A stretch of DNA of 64,000 nt, from positions 44,661 to 108,660 of the forward strand of contig MERQ01000068.1 in the NCBI GenBank assembly GCA_001770655.1. The letters are read 5' to 3'. Within the stretch, counting starts at the first letter, position 1. The number at the start of each line of letters is the position of its first letter. The notes below the pieces were generated by a model that worked only from the letters and a program-made list of their open reading frames with translations, did not search any database and was not told the origin of the DNA. The DNA is from Betaproteobacteria bacterium RIFCSPLOWO2_12_FULL_68_20 (lineage in GTDB: Bacteria; Pseudomonadota; Gammaproteobacteria; Burkholderiales; SG8-39). Shown one piece after another: positions 8,396 through 17,283 of the stretch. The translations under genes were made by a program, and so were the position numbers.

Positions 8396-9463
8396 CTAAC
8401 CGAGCGCCTCGCGGCCGCGCCGCGAGGCGAGCAGGATCAGGTAGGCGAGCGCGGCGAACGGCCACGCCGCGCTCGCCAGGCGCGTCAATCCGTTGAAATT
8501 GAGGAAATGCCCCTGCTGCCACAGCTTGAATGTGGCGGCGAGATACGGGTTCGGCGGCGCGAGATTGACCAGCACAGTCGCCGCCATGATCAGCACCGCC
8601 GCCGCGGCGAGGCGCGCGGTGCGAGGCAGCGCCACCGCGACGAACGCCGCGGCGAGCCCGGCGACGAGCCCGGCCTGGGCGCCCGGCGTGAGCCAGGCGA
8701 AGACATTTTCGGCGCGCATCAGGATCGCGAGCGCCGCGGTCTTCACGCCGAGCGCAGCCGCGACCAAGCCCAGCAGTGCCGCGCGCGCCGGCCGGCGCGG
8801 CGCGACGAGCGCGGAGAAGACCAGCGCCACCGCCAGCAGGTTCGCTCCCGAGGTGAAGGCCTCGATGGCGGCGAAGAACCGCGGCGCGCGCGGCGGCCCC
8901 TGGGGCGCGGCGAAGAGATCCCTCAGGTCGCCCGAGCCGAACAGCTGCGTGGTCGGGTCGAGCTGCGTGAACAGCCACAGCCCGAGCAGCGCGAGCCCGA
9001 GGTCGGCCGCGGCCCCGGGCGCGAACCATACGGTGCGCAGCCGCTTGAGCGGCCCGCGCTCGAGCAGCCACGGCGCGAGGCGCACCCCGAGCGCCGCCCC
9101 GGCGGCGGCGCCCGCCGCGTTAAACAGCAGATCGAGGTTGGAGGCGATGCGCGCGGGCAGATAGCTCTGCGCCGCCTCGAGCAGCATCGAGAGCGCCGCG
9201 CCCGAGACCAGCGCGACCGCGGCCGCGCGCGCTCCGCGCACGCGCGGGTAAAGCGCAAGCACGACGAGCAGGCCGTACGGCGCGTAGCCCAGCAGGTCCG
9301 CCGCGACGTCGAAGCCGGTGACGTAGCGCGGCCATGGCGCGCCCAGGTAGGCGAAGGCCGACAGCCCGTGGTCGCGCCAGCCCTGCAGAGGATGGAGCGA
9401 CGCGTAGGCCGCGAGCGCGACGTAGACCGCGAGCAGGATCCGCGCCAGGGGCGACGCGCGCAT
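8396..9463 (-). CDS. VanZ family membrane protein
   Basis: A 355-residue protein with about ten predicted membrane helices. The N-terminal 130 residues are a VanZ-like domain: ARILLAVYVALAAYASLHPL, DVAADLLGYAPYGLL, and LLEAAQSYLPARIASNLDLL, the last being the family's most conserved block. VanZ relatives confer teicoplanin tolerance or have unknown roles in the envelope. The remaining residues form additional helices common to the longer betaproteobacterial versions. It sits between the symporter and ferredoxin genes with 12-13 base gaps. Confidence 0.85.
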   Translation of the reverse strand: MRASPLARILLAVYVALAAYASLHPLQGWRDHGLSAFAYLGAPWPRYVTGFDVAADLLGYAPYGLLVVLALYPRVRGARAAAVALVSGAALSMLLEAAQSYLPARIASNLDLLFNAAGAAAGAALGVRLAPWLLERGPLKRLRTVWFAPGAAADLGLALLGLWLFTQLDPTTQLFGSGDLRDLFAAPQGPPRAPRFFAAIEAFTSGANLLAVALVFSALVAPRRPARAALLGLVAAALGVKTAALAILMRAENVFAWLTPGAQAGLVAGLAAAFVAVALPRTARLAAAAVLIMAATVLVNLAPPNPYLAATFKLWQQGHFLNFNGLTRLASAAWPFAALAYLILLASRRGREALG

Positions 9464-9476
9464 CGCGCGATTCTAC

Positions 9477-10919
9477 TCAGCCGTGCGCCCGGTGCTGAGG
9501 GTGCGGGTGCGGCGCTGCGCGGGTAAACAGCGACCCCAGCACCATGCCGGCAAACGAGAAGCCCAGGCCCACCAGCTGCGGCGGGATCAGCGCATCGGCC
9601 GCGAACCCCTCCATCATGAGCCAGGTGACGAGGCCGAGCACCACCGCAAGCAGCGCGCCGGCCGTGGTCGAGCGCTTCCAGTACAGGCCGAGCACGAGCG
9701 GCGCGAATGCCGACACCAGCGTCACCTTGTAGGCGTTCTGCACCATCTGGTAGATGCTCGCATCGCTCGTCAGCGCGAACACCATCACCGCCAGGCCGAA
9801 GATCACCAGCACCAGGCGAAGCGTGAGCAGGAACTGGCGCTCGCCCATGTGCGGCACGAACGGGCGCAGCACGTTCTCCGAGAACAGCGACGCCGGCGCG
9901 AGCAGGGCGCCCGAGGCCGAGGACATGATCGCCGAGAGCAGCGCGCCGAAGAACATCACCTGGGCGAACACCGGCGTGTGCCCGAGGATCAGATTCGGCA
10001 GGATCAGCTGGTTCTCGTTCGCGTCGCCGGCGAGCAGCGGCTCGACCATTGGCGCATCGATCAGCAGCGCCGAATACGCCAGGTAGACCGGCACGAAGGC
10101 CATGAAGAAGTACGCGATCCCGCCGATCAGCGATCCGCGCACCGCGGTCGGCGCGTCCTTCGCCGACGTGATGCGCTGAAAGACATCCTGCTGGGGGATC
10201 GATCCGAGCGCCGCGGTGAGGAACGCCGCCGCGAAGGCGAGCACCTCCTTCGCCTCCGCCCCGGGCCAGAATTGCAGCTTGCCGGCTTCGGCGGCGTGCG
10301 CCACCACGACTTCGAAGCCGCCCGCCATGCCGCCGAGCAGGAACGCCAGGTAGCCGAGGCCGAGCACGATGATCACGGTCTGGAACAGGTCGGTGAACGC
10401 CACCGACCACATGCCGCCGAAAAGGGTATAGACCAGCACGCAGCCCGCGCCGAGCACGATCCCCCAGGCGAGCGGGATGGCGCCGCCCGAGAGCGTGTGG
10501 AGCACCAGGCCGAGCGCGGTGAACTGGGCGGACGTCCAGCCGAGATACGAGACCACGATGCACACGCTGGTGGCCACCTCGACCGGCTTGTTGTAGCGGT
10601 TGCGGTAGAAGTCGCCGATCGTGAGCAGATTCAGGCGGTAGAACGCGCGCGCAAAAAAAAGCGCCACGATCACCAGGGTCACCGAGAAGCCGAACGGATC
10701 GGCGACGATGCCACCGAGGCCCTCCTTGAGGAAAGTCGACGACACCCCAAGCATGGTCTCGGCGCCGAACCAGGTGGCGAACACCGTGGCCACGCTCATG
10801 TACAGCGGCAGGCTGCGGCCCGCGATCATGAAGTCGCGCGGGTTGTGCACCCGCCGCGCGGCCCACAGGCCGATCGCGATCGACGCGGCGAGGTACAGCA
10901 GGATGAAGGCGATCAGCAT
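9477..10919 (-). CDS. Sodium:solute symporter (SSS) family protein
   Basis: A 480-residue inner membrane transporter with about 13 helices. It starts MLIAFILLYLAASIAIGLWA, and RRVHNPRDFMIAGRSLP is a conserved SSS segment, as are the FGGMWSVAFTDLFQ signature and SIPQQDVFQRITSAKDA. Substrate cannot be told from sequence; relatives take up proline, pantothenate or organic acids with sodium. The tail is histidine-rich (APHPHPQHRAHG). A run of eight A on the plus strand (10653-10660), coding two Phe residues, could be a slippage site. The gene lies nine bases from ubiB. Confidence 0.9.
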   Translation of the reverse strand: MLIAFILLYLAASIAIGLWAARRVHNPRDFMIAGRSLPLYMSVATVFATWFGAETMLGVSSTFLKEGLGGIVADPFGFSVTLVIVALFFARAFYRLNLLTIGDFYRNRYNKPVEVATSVCIVVSYLGWTSAQFTALGLVLHTLSGGAIPLAWGIVLGAGCVLVYTLFGGMWSVAFTDLFQTVIIVLGLGYLAFLLGGMAGGFEVVVAHAAEAGKLQFWPGAEAKEVLAFAAAFLTAALGSIPQQDVFQRITSAKDAPTAVRGSLIGGIAYFFMAFVPVYLAYSALLIDAPMVEPLLAGDANENQLILPNLILGHTPVFAQVMFFGALLSAIMSSASGALLAPASLFSENVLRPFVPHMGERQFLLTLRLVLVIFGLAVMVFALTSDASIYQMVQNAYKVTLVSAFAPLVLGLYWKRSTTAGALLAVVLGLVTWLMMEGFAADALIPPQLVGLGFSFAGMVLGSLFTRAAPHPHPQHRAHG

Positions 10920-10928
10920 GCGCGCCGG

Positions 10929-12440
10929 CTAGAACAGCGACACGGCGAGCAATATCAACGCTGCCGTCACCACCACGAGCAGCGCGGCGACGAGGTCGTT
11001 CCTGCGCGCGTTCTCCGCGGCGAGACGCTCCAGCGCCCGGTTGAGCGCGCCCAGCCGGTCCTCGGCCAGCGCGTGGTGGACCAGGCGCGGCAGCTGCGGC
11101 AGCGTCGCCGCCCAGAACGGCGCTTCCTGGCGGATCGCTCGCCAAAGCCCGCGCACGCCGACCTGCTCGCGCGTCCAGCGCTCGAGATACGGCTTCGCGG
11201 TCTGCCAAAGATCCAGGTCAGGGTCGAGCTCGCGCCCCAGCCCCTCGATGTTGAGCAGAGTCTTTTGCAGCATCACGAGCTGCGGCTGGACCTCCACGTC
11301 GAAGCGGCGCGCGGTCTGGAACAGGCGCAGGAGCAGCTTGCCGAAATAGATCTCCTTCAGCGGCCGCGCGAAGATCGGCTCGCACACCGAGCGGATCGCG
11401 GCCTCGAACTCGTCCACGCGCGTGCCGGCGGGAACCCAGCCGGCGTCGAGGTGCGCCTGCGCCACGCGCCGGTAGTCGCGGTTGAAGAAGGCGAGGAAAT
11501 TCTGGGCGAGGTAGCTCTTGTCCAGCTCGGTGAGCGTGCCCATGATGCCGAAGTCGAGCGCGATGTAGCGCCCGCGAGTTTCTCCTTGCGTCGACACCAG
11601 GATGTTCCCGGGGTGCATGTCGGCGTGGAAAAAACCGTCGCGGAACACCTGGGTGAAGAAGATCTCGACCCCGGCGCGCGCGAGCGCCGGGATGTCGACG
11701 CCCTGCTCGCGCAGCTTCTGCACCTGCGACACCGGGGTGCCGTGCATGCGCTGCATCACCATCACGCGCCGCGAACACAGCTCCCAGTGCACCTCGGGCA
11801 CCAGCAGGAGCGGCGAATGCTCGAAGTTTCTCCTCAGCTGGCTCGCGTTCGCCGCCTCGCGCATCAGGTCGAGCTCGTCCTCCAGATGGCGCGCGAATTC
11901 GCCCACCACCTCGCGCGGCTTCAGGCGCCGGGCCCCAAGCCGCTCGGCGAGCGCCGCGCCGGTTTCAAGCAGCGCCATGTCCTTCGCGATTTCCTCCTCG
12001 ACCCGCGGCCGCAGCACCTTGACCGCCACCTCGCGACCGTCCTTCAGGGTCGCAAGGTGGACCTGGGCGATGGACGCGCTTGCCGCGGCGTCGCGCTGGA
12101 AGTCCGAGAACAGCTCCGGGACGCGCCTGCCGAGCGAGCGTTCGATCTCGGCGATCGCCTCCGCCGGGGGAAACGGCGGCACGCGATCCTGGAGCCTCGC
12201 CAGCTCGTCGGCGATGTCGAGCGGCAGCAGGTCGCGGCGCGTCGAGAGCACCTGGCCGAACTTGACGAATATCGGCCCCAGCGTCTCCAGCGCCTCGCGC
12301 AGCCGCTGCGCGCGCGGTTCGCCGGCGCGGCCGGCGAGGAGCCGCGCGAGCGGATTGCGGGCGAGCCGCGGGACGAACTCGTGCAGCCCGAAGCGCAGGC
12401 CGACCGCGAGGATGCGCGCGAGCCGCAGCAGCCTAGCCAA
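10929..12440 (-). CDS. ubiB: UbiB, ABC1-family atypical kinase for ubiquinone synthesis
   Basis: A 503-residue ABC1/ADCK kinase-like protein. UbiB is an accessory ATPase that supports the aerobic hydroxylation steps of ubiquinone synthesis at the membrane. The KxGQ motif characteristic of the family is in [16 protein letters not shown]; the lysine of [17 protein letters not shown] and ALDFGIMG supply ATP-binding elements. Two C-terminal hydrophobic segments ([20 protein letters not shown] at the end) anchor it. The start overlaps the ubiJ stop by eight bases. ubiE lies 2 kb upstream on the same strand. Confidence 0.94.
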   Translation of the reverse strand: MARLLRLARILAVGLRFGLHEFVPRLARNPLARLLAGRAGEPRAQRLREALETLGPIFVKFGQVLSTRRDLLPLDIADELARLQDRVPPFPPAEAIAEIERSLGRRVPELFSDFQRDAAASASIAQVHLATLKDGREVAVKVLRPRVEEEIAKDMALLETGAALAERLGARRLKPREVVGEFARHLEDELDLMREAANASQLRRNFEHSPLLLVPEVHWELCSRRVMVMQRMHGTPVSQVQKLREQGVDIPALARAGVEIFFTQVFRDGFFHADMHPGNILVSTQGETRGRYIALDFGIMGTLTELDKSYLAQNFLAFFNRDYRRVAQAHLDAGWVPAGTRVDEFEAAIRSVCEPIFARPLKEIYFGKLLLRLFQTARRFDVEVQPQLVMLQKTLLNIEGLGRELDPDLDLWQTAKPYLERWTREQVGVRGLWRAIRQEAPFWAATLPQLPRLVHHALAEDRLGALNRALERLAAENARRNDLVAALLVVVTAALILLAVSLF

Positions 12441-13005
12441 GGTCCCGCACCCCCTGCTCGAGCCGCTCGATGCCTGCGCGCAGCGCCGCCACGGCCTGCA
12501 CGAGCGCCTCCAGTTCCGCGCGGCGCACGATCAGGCGCTTTTCCTCCGCGGCGTAGGCGGCGAGGCTCCCGGCGAGCCGCTTCGCGCTATCGGCCTGCCA
12601 GGCCGCGAAATTCCGCGCGGCGCCGGAGAGCCGCTGCCCGGCGACATCGCCCAGGAGCCTCGCGAGGTCCTCCTCGAAGTCCCAGCGAAGATGTCGCAGC
12701 AGCAGCTTCACTTCCGCGGCCAGAGCGGGATTTCCGGAGACCTCGATCGCGTCCACGAACTCCCGCTCGCCGCGCGGCAGCGCGGCGAGCGCCGGCGCGC
12801 CGAGCGTGACGACGGCGGAGGGCTCGCCGCCCATGCCGGCAGGCTCGAGACGACCGCCTTGGACGATGCCGAAGCGCAGCGCGGGCAGCGGCGCGGCGCG
12901 CAGCTCGAGCGTGTCGCCGGCGAACGGCGCGATCCGCTCGCGCGCCCATTGCTCCGAATCGAGCAGGTGATTCAGCGCCGCGGCAAATGGCGATTCGAGC
13001 ACCAT
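12433..13005 (-). CDS. ubiJ: UbiJ, SCP2-domain ubiquinone assembly factor
   Basis: A 190-residue protein with an SCP2-like lipid-binding domain at the N-terminus ([20 protein letters not shown], then [17 protein letters not shown]) and a C-terminal coiled coil ([23 protein letters not shown]). UbiJ binds ubiquinone intermediates and organises the soluble Ubi complex with UbiK. I start it at the ATG of 13003-13005; no good ribosome site precedes it because a terminator-like hairpin with an eight-T tract ends only three bases before the start. It overlaps ubiB by eight bases. Confidence 0.88.
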   Translation of the reverse strand: MVLESPFAAALNHLLDSEQWARERIAPFAGDTLELRAAPLPALRFGIVQGGRLEPAGMGGEPSAVVTLGAPALAALPRGEREFVDAIEVSGNPALAAEVKLLLRHLRWDFEEDLARLLGDVAGQRLSGAARNFAAWQADSAKRLAGSLAAYAAEEKRLIVRRAELEALVQAVAALRAGIERLEQGVRDLG

Positions 13006-13008
13006 GTC

Positions 13009-13039
13009 AAAAAAAAGGCCACCCCCAGGTGGCCTTTTT
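13009..13039 (-). terminator. Bidirectional terminator-like hairpin abutting ubiJ start
   Basis: A perfect 7-bp stem (13017-13023 with 13028-13034) with a four-base loop is flanked by eight A (13009-13016) and five T (13035-13039). On the minus strand it follows the Tim44-like gene and its eight-T tract runs to within three bases of the ubiJ ATG. It would stop transcripts before ubiJ-ubiB, or act as an attenuator, unless ubiJ has its own promoter inside or upstream of it. Confidence 0.85.
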
Positions 13040-13054
13040 ACCCGTTCAGGGCCT

Positions 13055-13927
13055 TCAGTGCATCTGCTGGATGCCGGCGAGCAGCCAACCCGTCGAACCG
13101 TCGGCCGGCTTTGCGAGGTTCCACACCTCTTCGAACCCGTTGGGCGCGGTCCCGGGGACCGCACGCACCATCCCCGAGAAGCGCACGCTCGCCCAGTGCC
13201 TGCCGCCCTCGCTGGTGATCTCGAGCAGATCGGCGTTCAGCGCCACGACATCGGTCTGCTGTTTCGCGGCGCCGCGCGACAGCACGCCGCTCTTGAGCTC
13301 TTCGTACATTTCCGCGGTCGTGAACTCGCGCAGCTCGTCGAGGTTTCCCGCATCGTTTGCGACCTGGAGCTTCACGAAATTGAGCTTCGCCGCGCGCAGA
13401 AACCCGGCGACGTCGAATCCCGGTGGCACGCTTGCAGCGCTCAGCGCGGGCTCCTCCTGCGAATCGAGACCCGCAGCCTGCGACGGAGGCGGCGCTGCCA
13501 CAGTCTCGCTGCCGATACCCGCGTACTGCATCGGCTGCGCGGCAGCCCCGGCGCGCGAACGCGCCAGCGCCCGGATCGCGACTGCCGCGCCGATCGCGAG
13601 CAGCGCGAGCAACACGATCGCGCCAAGTCCGCTGCCGCTCAGGAGGGTGCCGAACAGGCCACCGAGCGCCAGCCCGCCGAGGATCGGCATCCACCTGCTC
13701 GCGCCCGCGGGCGCCGCGCTTCCCGCCTGCGGCGCAGCCGCGGCCGATTGCTGCGCGGGCGCAGCCTGTTGCGCCTGGCGGGCGGGCGCCGGGGCGCGCG
13801 GTGCGCTGGTGATGCTCCGTTGCACCCCGCTCGCTCTGCCGCCCCCGAGCCGCGCCGCCTCGGCGTCGCTCGCTGCGAGCGCGCCGCCGAGGAGCACTGC
13901 GGCGAGCGCGAGTTGCCAGCCTTTCAT
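13055..13927 (-). CDS. Tim44-like domain protein, membrane-anchored
   Basis: A 290-residue protein. An N-terminal signal sequence (MKGWQLALAAVLLGGALAAS) is followed by a low-complexity Ala/Pro/Gln region (about 30-90), hydrophobic helices near 95-130, a second linker, and a C-terminal Tim44-like domain of about 130 residues (ENTAGNL-type segment NDAGNLDELREFTTAEMYEEL, then WASVRFSGMVR and EEVWNLAKPADGSTGWLLAG). Bacterial Tim44-like proteins are uncharacterised; the fold binds lipids in mitochondria. The chosen start is the ATG at 13925-13927, where the signal peptide begins. It precedes ubiJ but a terminator lies between them. Confidence 0.88.
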   Translation of the reverse strand: MKGWQLALAAVLLGGALAASDAEAARLGGGRASGVQRSITSAPRAPAPARQAQQAAPAQQSAAAAPQAGSAAPAGASRWMPILGGLALGGLFGTLLSGSGLGAIVLLALLAIGAAVAIRALARSRAGAAAQPMQYAGIGSETVAAPPPSQAAGLDSQEEPALSAASVPPGFDVAGFLRAAKLNFVKLQVANDAGNLDELREFTTAEMYEELKSGVLSRGAAKQQTDVVALNADLLEITSEGGRHWASVRFSGMVRAVPGTAPNGFEEVWNLAKPADGSTGWLLAGIQQMH

Positions 13928-13980
13928 GATGCCTTCCCCCGAAAGATCACCGGATGCTGCCGATCCTACCCCAGTGCGCT

Positions 13981-13998
13981 GGCGCGCGACAGCGCGCC
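13981..13998 (-). other. GC-rich hairpin after ubiE
   Basis: GGCGCGC (13981-13987) and GCGCGCC (13992-13998) form a perfect 7-bp stem with loop GACA, 15 bases after the ubiE stop. There is no T tract on the minus strand, so it may be a weak or factor-dependent terminator or an mRNA end stabiliser rather than an intrinsic terminator. Confidence 0.5.
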
Positions 13999-14012
13999 GC
14001 GGGCGGAAACGG

Positions 14013-14753
14013 TCAAATTCGGTAACCGCGATGCACCGCCACCACACCCGCGGCGAGGTTGAAGACCTCGACCCGCGCGAGTCCGGCGCGCTCCATCATC
14101 GATGCGAGCCCCTGCTGGTCGGGATGCATGCGGATGGACTCGGCGAGGTAGCGGTACGGGGCAGCGTCGCCCACCACCCGCTCACCGATCCAGGGCAGCA
14201 CCCTGAACGAATACAGGTCGTAGGCGCGCTCGAGCGGCTTCCATACCTTCGAGAATTCGAGCACCAGCAGCCTTCCGCCGGGCTTGAGCACCCGCGTCAT
14301 CTCGGCGAGCGCCGCCTCCTTGCGCGTCATGTTGCGCAGCCCGAACCCGACCGTCACGCAGTCGAACCAGGCGCCGGGAAAGGGCAGTCGCTCGGCGTCG
14401 CACTGGACCGCGGGAGCAAGGCAGCCGGTGTCGAGGAGCCGATCGCGCCCGCGCTCGAGCATGCGGCGGTTGACATCGGTGACCCAGACCACTCCGCCCG
14501 GCGCCACTCGCCTGGCGAGCAGCCGCGCGAGGTCGCCGCTTCCGCTCGCGACATCGAGCACTCGCTCGCCGGGTCTCGGGCGGGCAACCCCCACCGCGAA
14601 GGCCTTCCAGGCACGGTGCAGTCCCAGCGACATCAGGTCGTTCATGAGGTCGTAGCGCTCAGCTACGCGATCGAATACCTCGCCTACCCGCGCCGCCTTG
14701 TCGCGCTCCGAGACCTGCTCGAACCCGAACTCTGTCTTCAGGCTTTCAGGCAT
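14013..14753 (-). CDS. ubiE: UbiE, ubiquinone/menaquinone C-methyltransferase
   Basis: A 246-residue SAM-dependent methyltransferase for the C-methylation step of ubiquinone (and menaquinone where made). [21 protein letters not shown] is the UbiE N-terminal signature (signature 1). [19 protein letters not shown] binds [26 protein letters not shown] and [17 protein letters not shown] are further family blocks. The stop codon is followed by an 85-base gap to the Tim44-like gene. The start overlaps the DUF971 stop by eight bases, suggesting a DUF971-ubiE operon. Confidence 0.96.
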   Translation of the reverse strand: MPESLKTEFGFEQVSERDKAARVGEVFDRVAERYDLMNDLMSLGLHRAWKAFAVGVARPRPGERVLDVASGSGDLARLLARRVAPGGVVWVTDVNRRMLERGRDRLLDTGCLAPAVQCDAERLPFPGAWFDCVTVGFGLRNMTRKEAALAEMTRVLKPGGRLLVLEFSKVWKPLERAYDLYSFRVLPWIGERVVGDAAPYRYLAESIRMHPDQQGLASMMERAGLARVEVFNLAAGVVAVHRGYRI

Positions 14754-15138
14754 CTTTACCGGAAGTAAGCGATTGCTTTAGTTCCCGGCTTTCGCCTGCC
14801 GCCTCCAGCCTGGCGAGGTACTCGGCCCAGAGCGCGTCCTGCCGCTCACCCAACTCGTACAGGTAATCCCAGGAATAGATCCCGGTGTCGTGGCCGTCCG
14901 AGAAGCTCGGCTGCACCGCGTACGAGCCGACCGGCTCGAGCGAGCGGATGTCGACCTCCCGCTTGCCGATCTGCAGCACTTCCTGGCCCGGGCCGTGTCC
15001 CCGGACTTCGGCCGAGGGCGAATACACCCTCGGGTACTCGTATTGCAGGCGGAAGGTCCTCCCGTCGGAGAAGGAGATCTCCAGCACCCGGGATTTCTGG
15101 TGCAGGCGGATCTCGGTGGGGACGCGGGAGGAAGCCAT
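14746..15138 (-). CDS. DUF971 domain protein (gamma-butyrobetaine hydroxylase N-terminal-like)
   Basis: A 130-residue single-domain protein of the DUF971 family, a small fold also found at the N-terminus of gamma-butyrobetaine hydroxylases. Family features are [19 protein letters not shown] at the start, [16 protein letters not shown], and the conserved [15 protein letters not shown] block. Some relatives are linked to iron-sulfur or quinone metabolism by neighbourhood only. It overlaps ubiE by eight bases and diverges from phoB over 95 bases. Confidence 0.92.
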   Translation of the reverse strand: MASSRVPTEIRLHQKSRVLEISFSDGRTFRLQYEYPRVYSPSAEVRGHGPGQEVLQIGKREVDIRSLEPVGSYAVQPSFSDGHDTGIYSWDYLYELGERQDALWAEYLARLEAAGESRELKQSLTSGKDA

Positions 15139-15233
15139 CGCCGGGGGCCGGGGGCCAGATCATACCCCTCGCCCGCTGAAACATATCCGTCATCGAAGGT
15201 TCTTACAATTGCCACGTTGCGCAATCGCCTCCG

Positions 15234-15926
15234 ATGGCCGCGAACATCCTGCTGGTCGAAGACGAGCCCGCGATCCAGGAGCTGATCGCGGTCAACCTCG
15301 AGCACGCCGGGCATCACGTCATCCGCGCGCGCGACGCGGAAGGCGCGCTCGGCATCGTGAGGAACGCCCTCCCCGACCTGTTGCTCATCGACTGGATGCT
15401 GCCCGGGATGTCCGGCGTATCGCTCGCGCGGCAGCTGCGTCAGGAAGAGCGCACCAGGGAGATCCCGATCATCCTGCTCACGGCGCGCAGCGCCGAGGCC
15501 GACAAGGTCGCCGGGCTCGAAGCGGGCGCGGACGACTACGTCACCAAGCCGTTCTCGCCGAAGGAGCTGCTCGCGCGCATCAAGGCGGTGCTGCGGCGTC
15601 GCGCGCCGCAGATGACCGACGACCCGATCGAGGTGAACGGCCTGCGGCTCGACCCCGCGACGCGGCGCGTGTACGGCAACTCGCGACCGCTCGAGCTGGG
15701 TCCGACCGAGTTCAGGCTGCTGCACTTCCTGATGACGCACCCCGAGCGGGTGCACTCGCGCACGCAGCTCCTCGATCAGGTATGGGGGGACCACGTGTTC
15801 GTCGAGGAGCGCACGGTGGACGTGCACATCCGGCGGCTGCGCAAGGCGCTCGAGCCCTCCGCCCATGACCGGCTTGTCGAGACCGTGCGCGGCTCGGGTT
15901 ATCGTCTGACCGCAAGTCCGGTCTGA
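15234..15926 (+). CDS. phoB: Phosphate regulon response regulator PhoB
   Basis: A 230-residue OmpR/PhoB-type response regulator. The receiver domain carries the acidic pair in LLVEDEPAIQ, phosphoacceptor Asp53 in LLIDWMLPGMSG, and the lysine of TKPFSPKELLARI. The C-terminal winged helix has the LGPTEFRLLHFLMTHPERVHS recognition region and DVHIRRLRKAL. The receiver reads as PhoB rather than a generic OmpR member because it is paired with a PhoR-like kinase 34 bases downstream. I found no convincing Pho box in the 95-base upstream gap. Confidence 0.93.
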   Translation: MAANILLVEDEPAIQELIAVNLEHAGHHVIRARDAEGALGIVRNALPDLLLIDWMLPGMSGVSLARQLRQEERTREIPIILLTARSAEADKVAGLEAGADDYVTKPFSPKELLARIKAVLRRRAPQMTDDPIEVNGLRLDPATRRVYGNSRPLELGPTEFRLLHFLMTHPERVHSRTQLLDQVWGDHVFVEERTVDVHIRRLRKALEPSAHDRLVETVRGSGYRLTASPV

Positions 15927-15960
15927 TACATTTGCAGCAGCGAGAGCGGTCGTTCCTCCC

Positions 15961-17280
15961 ATGAACCCCTCCTGGGCAGGCATTCTCGGCGTCGCGTTCG
16001 GCGCCGCCGCCGCGGGGCTCGTCGTCTGGCCGTTCGCCGGGGCGACCTGGGCCTGGGCGGCGGTCGGCGCCGTGCTCGCTCTGCGCGTGCTGTACCACGC
16101 GATCCACCTCGCTGCGCTGCACGCGTGGCTGCGCCGGCCGACGCTGGAGACGCTGCCGCGCGGCCGCGGCGCCTGGGAAGAGGCGCTCGCCGACCTGCAC
16201 CGGCTGTTCAAGGGGCGCGATGCCGAGCAGCAGCAGTTGCTGCGCACGCTCGCGCGCTTTCGCGCCGCCGGCCGGGCGCTGCCCGACGGGGTGGTGATCC
16301 TCGATCGCGAGAATCACATCGAGTGGGCGAACCCGACCGCCGCGCGGTACTTCGGCATCGATGCGCGGCGCGACTTCGGGCAGCCGGTCACGAATTTCGT
16401 GCGCCATCCGGATTTCGTGGCCTACCTTGCGGCGGGCGAGTTCGCCGACCCGCTGGTGCTGCGCTCGGCGAGAAGCGACGCGGTGCTGTCGCTGCGCGTG
16501 ATCGAGTTCGGCGACGAGCAGAAGCTGCTCAACTCGCGCGACGTCACCGCCGAGGACCGCCTCGACACGATGCGGCGCGATTTCGTCGCCAACGTCTCGC
16601 ACGAGCTGAAGACGCCGGTGACGGTGCTCTCGGGCTTCGTCGAGACGCTCGGCGACGAGTCGCTCGAGCTCTTGCCGCAGCAGAAGCGCCGCTTCCTCGG
16701 CCTCATGGCCGAGCAGGCGCGGCGCATGCAGCGCCTAGTCGAGGACCTGCTCACGCTCTCCGCGCTCGAGTCGGGCGCGGCGCCGGAGGACGAGCAGCCG
16801 ATCGAGGTGCGGCCGCTCGTCGAGAGGCTTGCCGAGGAGGCACGCGCGCTCTCGGCGGGCCGCCATCGGATCGAGATCGCGATCCGGGAGGACTGCCGGC
16901 TGCTCGGCAGCCCGAAGGAGCTGCACAGCGCGCTTTCGAACCTGGTGTCGAACGCGGTGCGCTACACGCCCGAAGGCGGATCGGTGCGGCTCGCCTGGAG
17001 GATCGAGGGCGCGCGCGGGGTCTTCAGCGTCGCCGACACCGGCATCGGCATCGAGCCGCGGCACATGCCGCGGCTGACCGAGCGCTTCTACCGCGTCGAC
17101 AGCGGCCGCTCGCGCGAAACCGGCGGCACCGGGCTGGGACTCGCGATCGTCAAGCACGCCCTCACGCGCCACCAAGCGAGCCTGGAGATCGAAAGCGAGC
17201 TCGGGCGCGGCTCGACCTTCAGCGCCGTGTTTCCGGCCGCCCGCGTCCTGGCGGCCGGGGTCGCGAAGGTCGCGGCCTGA
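15961..17280 (+). CDS. phoR: Phosphate regulon sensor histidine kinase PhoR
   Basis: A 439-residue membrane sensor kinase. Two N-terminal hydrophobic segments (about 7-27 and 28-45) with almost no periplasmic loop are typical of PhoR. A PAS domain follows (VVILDRENHIEWANPTAARY, about 110-190). The HisKA domain has FVANVSHELKTPV with His214. The ATPase domain has LSNLVSNAVRYT (N box), SVADTGIGIEP (G1) and GGTGLGLAIVKH (G2). It lies 34 bases after phoB and is followed, convergently, by the 539-residue unknown gene after only three bases. Confidence 0.92.
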   Translation: MNPSWAGILGVAFGAAAAGLVVWPFAGATWAWAAVGAVLALRVLYHAIHLAALHAWLRRPTLETLPRGRGAWEEALADLHRLFKGRDAEQQQLLRTLARFRAAGRALPDGVVILDRENHIEWANPTAARYFGIDARRDFGQPVTNFVRHPDFVAYLAAGEFADPLVLRSARSDAVLSLRVIEFGDEQKLLNSRDVTAEDRLDTMRRDFVANVSHELKTPVTVLSGFVETLGDESLELLPQQKRRFLGLMAEQARRMQRLVEDLLTLSALESGAAPEDEQPIEVRPLVERLAEEARALSAGRHRIEIAIREDCRLLGSPKELHSALSNLVSNAVRYTPEGGSVRLAWRIEGARGVFSVADTGIGIEPRHMPRLTERFYRVDSGRSRETGGTGLGLAIVKHALTRHQASLEIESELGRGSTFSAVFPAARVLAAGVAKVAA

Positions 17281-17283
17281 GCG

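Noticed and set aside
15139..15233. Pho box before phoB.
   Set aside because: CCGTCAT occurs near 15189, but the second half-site at eleven-base spacing does not fit.
14778..16247. A 489-codon minus-strand frame spanning DUF971, phoB and the start of phoR.
   Set aside because: It overlaps well-supported genes on both strands and shows no family motifs.
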